Of a stretch of DNA of 64,000 bases, positions 23,201 to 33,651 are shown piece after piece. This DNA comes from Linum tenue (Eukaryota; Streptophyta; Magnoliopsida; Malpighiales; Linaceae). Positions within the stretch are counted from its first letter, which is position 1; each line of letters starts with the position of its first letter. The DNA lies in the NCBI GenBank assembly GCA_946122785.1, contig CAMGYJ010000006.1:32005168-32069167 (forward strand), written 5' to 3'. The notes below the pieces were generated by a model that saw only the letters and a program-made list of their open reading frames with translations, did not search any database and was not told the DNA's origin. The translations under genes were made by a program, and so were the position numbers.

Positions 23201-26060
23201 GCTATTTTCTAGCCAAATTGACCTTGAACTTTCCTAAGTGATGATGTCCTGCTCCAGATAAAATGGGTTGTCTTTAGAGTGTCAAGTTGGTCTATTCACA
23301 TCGCTTCAATGCCCTTTCTACATTCTTGAGCCAATGGGAGAAAGAGTCTCAAAAGACCAAGAAATCAATGATAAACACCTTCATTCTCTATTCCACTAAC
23401 TTGTCAAACATTGCCACCATGCATCTTTGGAAAGTGGTGGAAGCATTCCAAAGTCCAACTGGAATTTGCCGGTAAGTGAAGATACAAAAGGACATGTGAA
23501 GGTTGTCTTCTCATCACGTTTTGGGGCTATGGGAATTTGAAAGTAGCCTGATATACCTTTGAGAAAACAATAGAAGTCATGTTCGACAAACCTCCTTAGT
23601 ATTTGATCAATTAATGGTAAGGGGAAGTGGTCTTTCCTTATTTAACCTTTGGTAGTTTACGCGTACCCTCTACCCCATTACTTTACACATGGGATCAACT
23701 CGTCCTTCTCATTGAGAACCACGATCATGCCTCCCCTTTTTGGTATGACTTGAGTAGGGCTAACCCATTGGTTATCTGAGATTTGATAGATTACCCTGAC
23801 ATCCAATAATTTAATGACATTGGCCTTCACAACCTCTTTCATGTTCAGATTGAGCCGCCTTTGAGTAGCACCACCAGTTTACCATACTCTTCTTGGATGC
23901 AAAAATTTGAGCTAATACCTAAAGTTTGGATTCTTCCCTCAAGAGTGATAGTCAAGGTGGCTTGGGAGGGTTTTGATCACTAATTTTGGTGGTCCCTCAA
24001 GTGAAGTTGTGACTCAAGATGATCTTGAAAGATTATCTACTTTCTGGTGCTTGTTTATGGGAGGAGGCCTTCTCACATTGCAAAATACATTGCTGAAGGA
24101 AATGATTTGTACCAACACTAATGATGGAGAGAGTCATCTCATAGTTACCAAAAAAATCACAATAGTCTAAATAATCATGCAGATTGGTGTGTTTAATGTT
24201 ATTGGCAATGGAAAAAGTTATTGGTTCCTCTTTCCCTCAAGATCAACTTTCCATCATGCACATCGAGAATGACTTAGCAATTTCTAGGAAGGGCTACCTA
24301 GGATAAGGGGAACATCTACATCTTCATTAATATAAAAAATGATGAAATCGGCATGATAAATGAACGTGTCAACCTTAACTAGGTGCTCCTCCACTATTTC
24401 CCTAGGATGCATTATAGAGATCAGTTGATTAATTGAATACTCATCCTAGTGAGACTGGGTTAACCTAAACCAAGTCTTTTAAACATGTTATAAGCCATGA
24501 CATTGATGTTTTCTCCTAGATCCGCCAATAATTTTTCTCTATGCAATGTTCCTATATGGCAAGAGATATTAAAACTCTCTGGATCTTTTTGCTTATTGGT
24601 AAGCTTGTTTTGGAGGGTGGTCGAACATTCCTCATTAAGCATGAAGGTTGAGAGCTCACCAAGCTTATTCTTCTTGGTGATGACATATTTGAGAACTTAG
24701 GTACGTTGGCATTTGAGCCATTGCCTCCACAAAGAGGATGTTCATGTGGACTTGCTTGAGCATGTTCATAAACTTTGTAAACTACACGTTAAGTCAGTCC
24801 TTGTGCATCGGAGTAGGAAATGGAATTTGATGTACATATTCTTCCACCATGAGTTTTGATTTTGGAGTTTGAACCTCTTCCACCATGAGATTGATATTGC
24901 CCTTGTTGGTTGGTGGTTGAAATTTTGTGATTGAGGAGTTCTTTCTAGCTATCCTTGAAATGGGACCTTGGAAATCAGGGGGTCTTGAATTGGAAGGGAA
25001 AGACCATGAGAAATTCGAATAATTTCACCACCCTGGGTTGTAGGCTTGTCCAAATTGGTTACCTTTTTAATTTGACACAATCTGAAAATCTACACGATCT
25101 TGGGTGGTAGTAGATAGATTGAAAATCAACCAAAATGTGTTTTTTTTCCATCATACCAATCACAACATATAATTAGAGCATTTGAAAAAACAATAAGAAG
25201 AGAAGAAGAAGCCTTTTTATCCATCTACTTTGCAAGAGCTTCCACTTTAGCATCGAGATATGTAAGGGAATCCACGGGGATCATGCCATGTTTCGTTGAG
25301 GATTTAGTTCATCTACTGTCTCTCCAATTGTACCAATTGTACCATTTGAATTCGGAATGTCTTGGAGGTAGGGAAGTAACATTTGAAGACCTTTATAGAA
25401 GGTCCCTCCAAGATATGATGGAATGCGGTTGTTGGTTGTTGAGTCATTTCTTCGTCAACCCACTCAAGGAGAACGTAAGAAGCACAACCTTATGGTTTCT
25501 TGAGGCACCCCATTATCTTTACTTCCATCAGTGATCTCTAAGAAACTTTGGATGTGTTCATAAGGATATTCATTTGAGATATTGAAATTGGATCAAAATT
25601 TGGATCATGGAGACCAAATTTGTCTTAATCTCAAAAAATTTATTGGCGAAGGGTTGATGTCATATGCATGAATTTATCTCGTCAGCTTTGGGGAGTGAGT
25701 AATGCCTAATTGTCATTTATCCTTTAGGTGATACCCTCTCATTGTTCTCCTTGTTTTTCTTTTCTTGCATGATTTTGAGAGACCGTGAAATTGAGTAGAT
25801 TCTTCATCTTCTTCATGCTCAAAAGCTTGTTGTATGACCCTTTCTCTCCTCAAATTCCTTAAGGATTTGGTGATGTTTTCGTCAAAAGGTTCAAGCTAGC
25901 CCAGATTGTTTCCTGTCATACACAAGCATCTATCAGACACTTAAAGACAAGACCCGTGAAAATAAAAGGGGAAAAATCAAACGAATAAAGTTTGGATAGT
26001 TAGAAACACAAAGCTCAAGTAGTAAACCTACTCCTTTCCTAATAACCTAGAAAGTCCTCA
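23200..26060 (-). pseudogene. Athila-type gypsy gag-protease-RT remnant
   Basis: Minus-strand order: gag C-terminus near 25090-24830 (NPGW.NYSNFSWS, the Athila-like NPGWRNHPNFSWS block); protease at 24642-24460 (FNISCHIGTLHREKLLADLGENINVM.., cognate of the DLGASINLMPLS site); RT near 23500-23210 (FTYRQIPVGLWNASTTFQRCM, VAMFDKLVE, and downstream NVERALKRCE.TNL). The usual FMDDFS box is altered to a stop-bearing VFIIDFLVF. RNase H and integrase are absent, so the copy is truncated at its 3' side. Stops and frameshifts occur throughout. Confidence 0.75.
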
Positions 26061-26741
26061 ACTATGGTGCCAAAAATTTTACTTCACAAACTTATAACTC
26101 ACTTAACAATGGTAACTAAACCAATGTTAGGATCATATATACTGGCTTCCAATGTCGTATTCCTCGAGGCCTTGGTGAACTAGTACTCGATTACTATTTA
26201 GCCAAATCGAGTTTTTGTATTTCCATTACTTCTAACAACTACAATTACTCAAACTATCAGTGAAATGATTAACTAAAGTAAATAAATGCAATTGGTCTTA
26301 AGTGAGAAATCTCACTTGGGTATCGGTTCCCCCTAGCTATCAATCAAATGACAATTGGTGTGGCCCTAGAATTTTCAACTTCACTCCTATAATGCAAGGA
26401 ATCCTTCATTACCTTGGATCATCATTAATGCATTTAAGACCCTTTTGAAATAGCTAGTCAAAAGAGCTTTCTCTTCAACTCAACTTACTAAACATTGTAT
26501 TAAGACCTAGACTCTAACGAGAGGGTTTTCACCCAATGCATAGGGAATTAAATAACTCATTTTCATGCAATTACGCAACCCCTTCCAATCTATGTGTGAT
26601 CAATCGACCCAATTATATTTTCTCTCTCCTAAGTCAAAACACAATCCTCAAAAAATTGTCAAAAATTAGAGGAAATTCATTAAAATATGGATTTGATATA
26701 GAATTAGATATAACTAGTTGTTACTCACCTCATTTGTTGGA
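26061..26741 (-). repeat. LTR-like segment next to the Athila-type remnant
   Basis: At about 26060-26085 the minus strand reads TTTTGGCACCATAGTTGAGG, in the place of a primer-binding site. The following segment has the arrangement seen in the other Tat-like LTRs here (a TTCCCCCTAGCT block near 26328). It is taken as the 5' LTR of the minus-strand remnant, cut on the right by the MULE at 26751. A partner LTR was not found. Confidence 0.4.
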
Positions 26742-26750
26742 TGAATTTTA

Positions 26751-27044
26751 GGGCTAATTCTACTAAGCCCAAACTATCCGAAAAGTGTCATTTGTGTTCT
26801 AAACTATTCAATATGACAAATATGCACAAACTATATGCGTTTCGTGATATTTGTGTCCTAAACTATTGAATATGACAAATTTGGCACAAACCACATAGAT
26901 ACTGACTAGATTTTCCGTTAAATACGAACGGTTAACGCCGGCCAACATTAATGAAAAAATAGTTCGTGTCAGATTAGTCATATTTAATATTTTATGACAC
27001 AAATGACACTTTTTAAATAGTTTGGCCTTTAGTGGAGTTAGCCC
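26751..27044. mobile_element. Short MULE-type MITE
   Basis: A 294-bp element with long inverted repeats: left GGGCTAATTCTACTAAG, right (reverse complement) GGGCTAACTCCACTAAAGG, both continuing to AAAAGTGTCATTTGTG. Flanks TGAATTTTA (26742-26750) and TAAATTTTA (27045-27053) differ at one of nine positions, fitting a Mutator target duplication. No coding sequence. Confidence 0.82.
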
Positions 27045-27278
27045 TAAATTTTATGTTATTTATGTTTGTCAATATATAATTTAAATCAATTGAGACATTT
27101 ATCCATCTCACAAAGAGATACACTTTCCTCTATATTTTCCCACAAAAAATTGCACATTCATCTCTTTTAAAAAAAATGGTAAATCAAGTAGAGGTTATAA
27201 CAAAAAAGTTAGCGATAGAGTATTTTGGACTGAAAACATAGTATAGCCATGGTTCAACCATTTCGCAGAGCTAAAAAC

Positions 27279-27696
27279 TAGAGGTGGCTATACGGTCCGA
27301 TTAAACTAGCTGGAATTGATCTGGTCACGATCCGGGCTTTTCGGGGATATGAGGACCAAAGATGGGATTGGATACAGTCCGGTCTTGACCCGGTCCGGTC
27401 CCAATTCGGTCTTAATTTTAGATTGACCATGTGGGATTTAAGTAGCCTAAGGACTAAAAGGGTGAGGAGTTGGTTAAGTTTTGGGTGTTTGGCTCTCTTA
27501 TCTGGTCTTTATCCGGTTTTCGGTCCGGCCCTAAACAGTTTTTTACCTCAAATCTAATCCCAAAGATGGGAATGAATTGTTTGCTATCCAGTCTCTGTCC
27601 GATCTCGGTCTGGGTTATATGGTCCAGTCTCGGTCTTGGTTATACGGTCCAGTTTCGGGTAAAACCAAAAACCTCAAACCAAATAGCCACCCCTAC
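27279..27696. mobile_element. hAT-like non-autonomous element, family B
   Basis: Ends are TAGAGGTGGCTATACGGT and (reverse complement) TAGGGGTGGCTATTTGGT. CTAAAAAC is perfectly repeated at 27271-27278 and 27697-27704. The interior has repeated GGTC.GGT motifs. The flanking DNA (GGTTCAACCATTTCGCAGAG left, TCGATACGGTACAGTTTC right) resembles the edges of the element at 55095-56158, so this copy probably sits in an older relative of it. Confidence 0.85.
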
Positions 27697-27884
27697 TAAA
27701 AACCAACAACTAATTTAAAGTTTCGTAGAAAGTATTTTCGATTGGACCGTCGATACGGTACAGTTTCATTAACATCGAAAAAAAGTTAGCAGCTAAGTGG
27801 TAAATAATCGTAGGAGATCTTATATCAATTGGGGAAACGAGCCTCACTAGTCACTACCAACATGGGTCTAATCTTAAATTAAGA

Positions 27885-28358
27885 GGGTTGTTATTTGCCA
27901 CCCTGGCATTTACTATTTGTCACCCGTAATTTTAGTTAATATATCGTTTTTACCCCTCATTTTTATGACACAAACTCTCATTCCACCATTACACCACCAG
28001 CAAATCACAACAGTCATCGGTGCCAGATCACAACCGCCGCCAGCGTCAGACCACAGCCGCCAGCGCCAGACCCCCTCCGCTGCCGGCGACAAAACCTATT
28101 CGATGCCGGCAGACAGACATCGTCCGATCTCGACGGTCGAACCCCGTCCGACCTCGACAAGCAGACCCCGTCCAACGCCGACGGTGGACGGATAAAAAAA
28201 AGAAAAAAAAATAAGTCGGACCTTGACGGCGAGCACCTTCCTCGATAGCGGTGGTAATTTTTTTTCCCACGGCGATGGCGGCAACCTCTTCCCAATTTCA
28301 CGGTGGAAACTCTATTACAAAAATAATGGTGGAGGATTACGGGGGAAAGATAAGAGGA
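27885..28358. other. GC-rich unassigned segment
   Basis: Low-complexity GC-rich core (about 28010-28200) with overlapping open frames on both strands (28014-28415 -, 27917-28195 +), typical of spurious frames. The left edge resembles a DNA-transposon terminus, but no right partner was found. It is interrupted by the LINE copy at 28377. Confidence 0.3.
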
Positions 28359-28376
28359 ATATAATAAGGAAAGTTT

Positions 28377-28557
28377 TTTTTTTGGTGGAAATCGGAGCGC
28401 AAAGGGGCGCTCCAACCCTTAATTATTGATCAATCGCGGAGTTTGCACCCCAAGGCTGTCGAAATACAACCAGTAACTCAAAGCGGCATTAGGGGCATTA
28501 AACACATGCAGCCCCACTGTTAAAGAATGGCCTACCGAAGCTAGATAATCTGCCACG
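28377..28557 (-). mobile_element. Severely 5'-truncated LINE copy with intact target duplication
   Basis: The 18-bp sequence ATATAATAAGGAAAGTTT flanks both sides (28359-28376 and 28558-28575). The minus strand of the insert starts inside an ORF (IVADYLASVGHSLTVG, ..ALSYWLYFDSLGV..PRLINN stop), which resembles the end of plant LINE RNase H-like domains. A short 3' tail follows with a perfect 7-bp stem (GGAGCGC/GCGCTCC, 28394-28413) and an A-run abutting the left duplication. These are hallmarks of target-primed reverse transcription. Confidence 0.88.
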
Positions 28558-28950
28558 ATATAATAAGGAAAGTTTATTAATAATTGATAATTTTAAACAC
28601 TAATCTAGTTGGTTATTAATTAAGAAAATGAATTTAATATAATAAAAAAACATGAGTAAATGAGAAGGAATCCATAACAGAGCACCAATGAGAGAACTAA
28701 TTGTATAAGATCTAAGAAGTAATGATTTGTACCGAATTTTTAAGTTAAATATATAATTAAATAAATAATTATAAATTATCAAAAAAAGTAATGTATAAAA
28801 TATGCATATTTCATTGTAAATTGTTATAAATACCGTTATAATAATGGATAATTCTTTTTTATAGACATGGGTGATTCATTTTAATAAGGGAGAATGATTA
28901 TAAAATATTTATCAAATTTATTTAAACATTTTTAATTTTATTAATTTCAG

Positions 28951-29520
28951 TTTTTTTTTTTTGGCAAAGGTAGTACATATTAGATAGGGAATTACAGAGA
29001 ATTAAAAAGAACATAACGGAAATCAGCCAAATGCTGATTAGCCGATGCAAGAGCTGTTTTCGCCACGCAATGGGCAGCCCTGTTAGTTCTACAAGGAGAA
29101 AAAACGAAACTAATAAACGCGAAGGATGCTTTCATCAATCGAATTTCTTCCAGAATCGCCCCGCCACGATTATGATCTTGTCGCTCCTCCGATAAGTGTC
29201 GAATGACCAGTTGCGAGTCCCCACAAAAACAATCAGAGAAGATACCCCGAGTTAAGCACCAATCCATTGAATCTCTTAAGGCCAAAAGCTCCATTATAAA
29301 AGGGTCGAATAAGCCAGCATAGTACTTACCGTATGCACAAGAGATCGCCCCCGATGTTGCAAAGCCAACAAACCCGACGCTACCACCGACATCCTGACGT
29401 TTACCTCCATCAAATCGCACTAAAAGGCCACCTGGAGGGCAGGAAGGGGTGAGCTGCTGGGGAGGTGACCGACGCCGGGGCTGTGCACCGATTGTCTGGG
29501 TTGATGTAGCTTCTACCCAT
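28951..29520 (-). pseudogene. LINE 3' end encoding an RNase H-like (RVT_3) domain
   Basis: The minus frame 29420-28992 (also open upstream to about 29500) reads PPGGLLVRFDGG, GFVGFATSGAISCAYG, LFDPFIMELLALRDSM, CFCGDSQLVIRHL and NRAAHCVAKTAL. The DGG, E (MELLAL) and GDSQ residues are those of the plant RVT_3 ribonuclease H fold. A T12 run at 28951-28962 is the poly(A) tail of the minus-strand copy. The rest of ORF2 is missing (5' truncation). The catalytic triad looks kept, yet no RT is attached. Confidence 0.78.
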
Positions 29521-29559
29521 TCATCTTTAAAATATGTTTTATCAAATTTTATTCAAGAA

Positions 29560-31330
29560 TTCTGGGAGTAAAGAGGGCTCTTTGTGGCTTGTGGAGGGTC
29601 GGGCAAAAATGTCTTTTTGTAATTACTAGAGACACCGACGTAAAAAAAAATTATTGAAACCCTCACTGATCCCTTAAAATTTGGATATAAATATGGTAGA
29701 ATCAATCGTTTCTCGATTGAACATCCCGAATAAAAATGAATGAATAGTGACAAAATTTCAATCGAGATTTTTGGGTGCTATGTGGGTCGTAATGAGGATT
29801 TGGTGGATCGAGGTTGAAGGTCAAGATAGTTATTTGGTTTGTATGATAACTTAAGTTTGAGAGGGGTACAAGGTGTAGGAAGGGGTAGATGCTTTCTTTC
29901 CTTTTATTATTGTCATTGTTGGTCTAGTTCCATCTAGTAGATTCTTCTTCTTGGTTCAACTGTGGTAAAACCCTAATTCAGGTTAACCATACCCTAATAA
30001 GTCAAAGTCAAATCCTAAACTCGTTAAATCCTAATTGGTCAAAGATTAACCCTAATCTTCATTAAACCTAATTCGGTCAAATCCAAATTTAACATAATAT
30101 AAAATATTTATTCACACTCTACATAATTTTTACTAATTTTATCACTATTTTTGATAATTTATTTGTTTTTACATACTATAATAATCTAACTAATTTAATT
30201 ATATTATGTTAAATAATCGTTAATCTAACTAATTCCACTCTCAAAACCCAGCCTTGCTACATTTATTCCCTTAACTATTTTGACCAAAAAAAAGAGTGAC
30301 CTAAAGTGATTATACTTAAATGACGGACACAAAAACAGAAATTAAGAATAACCTAAAATAATTACCTTGTACGTGATATTTTATAATTATTTAAAGGTTT
30401 GTTTAAAGTGATTAAATTCACCTATTGGGGACAAACAAGGAAATTAAGAAAACTCTAAACTTACCTTAATTAAAATAAAATTTTCGTTGGCGATACCAAG
30501 TTACCAACTAGCAATCAGAAGAGGGAATCAAGTTAATTACCCAATTACACATTAGGTTATGCAATTAGAGAGAATCAAGTTAATTATTAAAAAATTATCT
30601 TAAGTGATTACTAGCTTTTGGCCCGCACATTGTGCGAGTAAATTCTATTTTTTCATTAACATTAATCAATTTCAATTTAGTATTTAAAAATTTTGCTGTG
30701 TCATTCTATAATTTTTGTAGTATCAGTATTGAAAATTGTATAAAAGTATTAGTGTTTTCTAATATTCGTAAGATTTCTTGTGTAATTTGTGATTATAAAT
30801 TATTTTTTTATGAGTGGTAATCAAAATAATCTTTCTAATTAATTATTATATTGGATAAGTTGTATTTGAAAGCTTATATTACAATATTTTGCATAGTTAT
30901 AACATTTTATTTTTCTCACATGATGATAGTTGACATAGCTTTGAAAATGATAATAAATAGCTTTTGTTTAGGAGTAAAATACAATGATTGTGAAACTACA
31001 GTAGGTAATACCGAAAAAGTCAATAACATTATATTTTGTGTTAAAATTATTGTTTAACTGTAGTTCAGCCATTTCCTATTGTTAAAATCACTTATCAATT
31101 TGAATTTGTATTCGGTATTTCTATTTCGACTAATCGATACATAGGATTTCTTATTTGTAAGCATCCGTAAAAGAGAGAGAAAAGAGCTTTCTGGTTGAAC
31201 GATAAAAAATTCCTAATTCTAGTATTCTACACAACCCCCAATTAGCGCAGGAGAGAGATTAAAATATTATGAAGAGAATTAATTATCAAATTATTAAAAA
31301 ACACTAAATAACCCTAGAAAAACTATAGCC
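29560..31330. other. AT-rich intergenic DNA, no gene seen
   Basis: No coding or structured repeat supported. A small palindrome (CGCACATTGTGCG, about 30624-30636) within GGCCCGCACATTGTGCGAG resembles motifs in dispersed plant repeats, but ends of an element could not be defined. Confidence 0.4.
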
Positions 31331-31489
31331 TGCAAAAATTGTAACCACCAGAAGGCGGATCTGGTGACTAAGGGGGTGCTTAGTCACTTGACTAAGTCCC
31401 TCCCAGTCATTAGATCTGGACACACCAATCTGACGGTTAAAAAGTGGGAATGGCTATTTATTTAATGACAGGGGTAGTTTGGGTATTAT

Positions 31490-31890
31490 GGAAAATTCTG
31501 AAGTATACAAACTGGCTTACAAACATACGAACAATACAAACTAGAGCGACAAAACATACAAACAGATTTACAAAACAATACGAAACATACGAACTATACA
31601 AACAATACAAACTAGACTGACAAACATTACAAAACATACTAACAATACAAAATGTCACTACTTATTACAATACAAAACAGTAACTTAGTATTATAAATCA
31701 ATGAACACGTACAAAGTATACAAATCACAACATAAAGTATACAGACAAACAAACATTACAAACTATAATTTATACAAATTAGTCATATAAACATTACAAA
31801 CATAATAGATAAAAATGACAAACTCGAATGATAAACAATACAAACCGAATTGACACAAAATCACAAAACATACTTACAAAATCGTTCGAC
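31490..31890. repeat. ACAAACATAC-like low-complexity tract
   Basis: About 400 bp built of irregular repeats of ACAAACATAC, ACAATACAAA and ACAAAACATA, strongly A/C-biased on the plus strand. No strict period is visible. Confidence 0.6.
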
Positions 31891-31899
31891 AAACATAGC

Positions 31900-32640
31900 A
31901 AAACAGACGCTGTCACCAAAAAATCCTCTCCGCTGCCGAAAAATGTGCTGATGACGAAAAGACATCTCTCTCTCTCTCACACACACACAAATGGTGGCCT
32001 GGGACTCAAAATGGACGGCATACAAAAAATGTCGGCCGCCGACAAATCCTAGGCGGCTGAGAACGCCGGGAAATTCTCGGTTGCGGGACGGTCATAGAAT
32101 CTTTTAATTGTTAATTATATTAAAAAATAAATTAATCATGAACTATGCAATTACTACATAACCCTTCATTAAATTAAATTAATTAGAGCCATTGGGTGGG
32201 GCAGCGGTTTTGGACCAAACCGCCCTAACCGCTGCAGTCAACAAAACCGCCTCCAACCCAAGTGGTTTTGGTTGAAAAACGGGATGGGCTGACGGTTTTT
32301 TAGAAAGAGTGGTATTTTTGGAATTTTTCAGGATTGGGTGGAAATTTGTAATTTTTTTAAACAGTGATATTTCTAAAAAAATCAATCAGTTATATGTTCA
32401 ACAAAATTTTCTCGTCACTAAACAATTTCACTTCCTCCTCTTTAACCAATACTCACAAGTACCCTCTTTGAAATCAAACCTTCTTTATCAAGCCCCTATT
32501 GTTTCTTGGAGTATAACGGCATTACAACATTGAAAACTCTTATTATCTTAAATTATTGAAGTTTACTTTTTTCTAGGAAGAGAAGTGGAATTTACTATAA
32601 CATTCAAGTTAGATCGCACATCGACAAACAAGAAAAAAGA
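31900..32640. other. Intergenic, no gene
   Basis: A segment at 32190-32300 (GCCATTGGGTGGGGCAGCGG and GGACCAAACCGCC) looks like one end of a hAT-type element. A matching second end was not found. Confidence 0.35.
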
Positions 32641-33592
32641 GGGATGAGATAACGTGACAACCCCATTAGAGGGTTGTGAGATTGACAAACCATTTTATAA
32701 CCATAGAATCCATTCTCTCTTTTGTCTCTTTCTTCTTTTTTTCAAATCAATGGTAGATATTGAATTAAGGGTGTTTTTGAACGAAAAAAATTGACCACAC
32801 TAGATTATTACCCCTATTAATACCCAAAACCCTGCATTCTCTTTTTCCTCCCCCTCTCTCACGCCATCACACTGTCTTCTTCTTCTTCCTCCCATCTCTT
32901 CCCTCTCTCTCTGCCGGCTGTCACCACCACCGCCGCAGCCCTTCCGTCGTACCGCCCTACGCCTCCCACCACCACCGCAGCCATCGCGATCTCCTCCTCA
33001 CACCACCGCCGTGTCATCACCCTCTCCCTATCGCAACCCTCTCGCTGCCCTCCGTCTCCCAACATCGCTGTCGTCGCGAGGTCACCGCCTCTCCCTGCCT
33101 CCCTCTTTCCTCATCCCCGATTTTTTTTTCAGATCTGTGATTTTTCATATTTCATATCTGGTTTTTTTGCGTTAGTTTCTAGTGGTACGCTACCAGTGGC
33201 ATTGGTACCGGTACCAGTGGTAATGGTAGCATACCACTACTGCTGATAGCACTACCAGTGAGTAGTAGTATCATACCAATACCAGTAATAGTGTACCACT
33301 AGAAGTGGTACTTTTTTGCAGGTGGCCGGAGTGAGTCTGATCGAAGGATTTCACCGACAAAAAGTCTGCTGGTCAGAGAAAGTTTGGCGGTCAGGGCGAA
33401 GAGAGATAGAGAAAGATTCAAGTGTATTAATTGTAGGGTTTAACTTTTTTTTAAAGTATGTATTTAATATGGATTTTTAATTCTCAATGTGTAATTAATA
33501 CAAAATAATTAATTAATACATTCATCTTTTTTCATACCCAAAATACCCTTGGTTGTCAAACCCACTTAGGAGTTGTCACCATATCCATCCCT
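32641..33592. mobile_element. MULE with GC-rich core
   Basis: GAAAAAAGA is perfectly repeated at 32632-32640 and 33593-33601 (9 bp). Ends: GGGATGAGATAACGTGACAA left; reverse complement of right AGGGATGGATATGGTGACAA. The interior has a pyrimidine-rich, GC-rich block (32820-33110) resembling a plant 5' leader and early exon. It has no long open frame on the plus strand and a 68-codon frame on the minus strand. A short repeat tract with AGTGGTA motifs follows (33181-33315). No transposase. Confidence 0.85.
33181..33315. repeat. Degenerate ACCAGTGGTA / TACCACT tract
   Basis: Multiple direct and inverted copies of AGTGGTA and its complement TACCACT lie within 135 bp of the MULE interior. Together they make several short palindromes (GGTACCGGTACC at 33204-33215). 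Confidence 0.6.
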
Positions 33593-33651
33593 GAAAAAAG
33601 ATACATAAACCATAAGGAATAATCCAACATTAAATGATAATACTTGTTTTG

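Noticed and set aside
28014..28415. 133-codon minus-strand frame
   Set aside because: Low-complexity GC-rich DNA with competing frames on both strands, crossing the boundary of a LINE insertion; not a gene.
28906..29550. TAAAATAT..ATCAAATTTTA on both sides of the RNase H fragment as a LINE target duplication
   Set aside because: The left copy lies about 30 bases from the poly(T) end and the two differ by indels, so it is not a convincing duplication.
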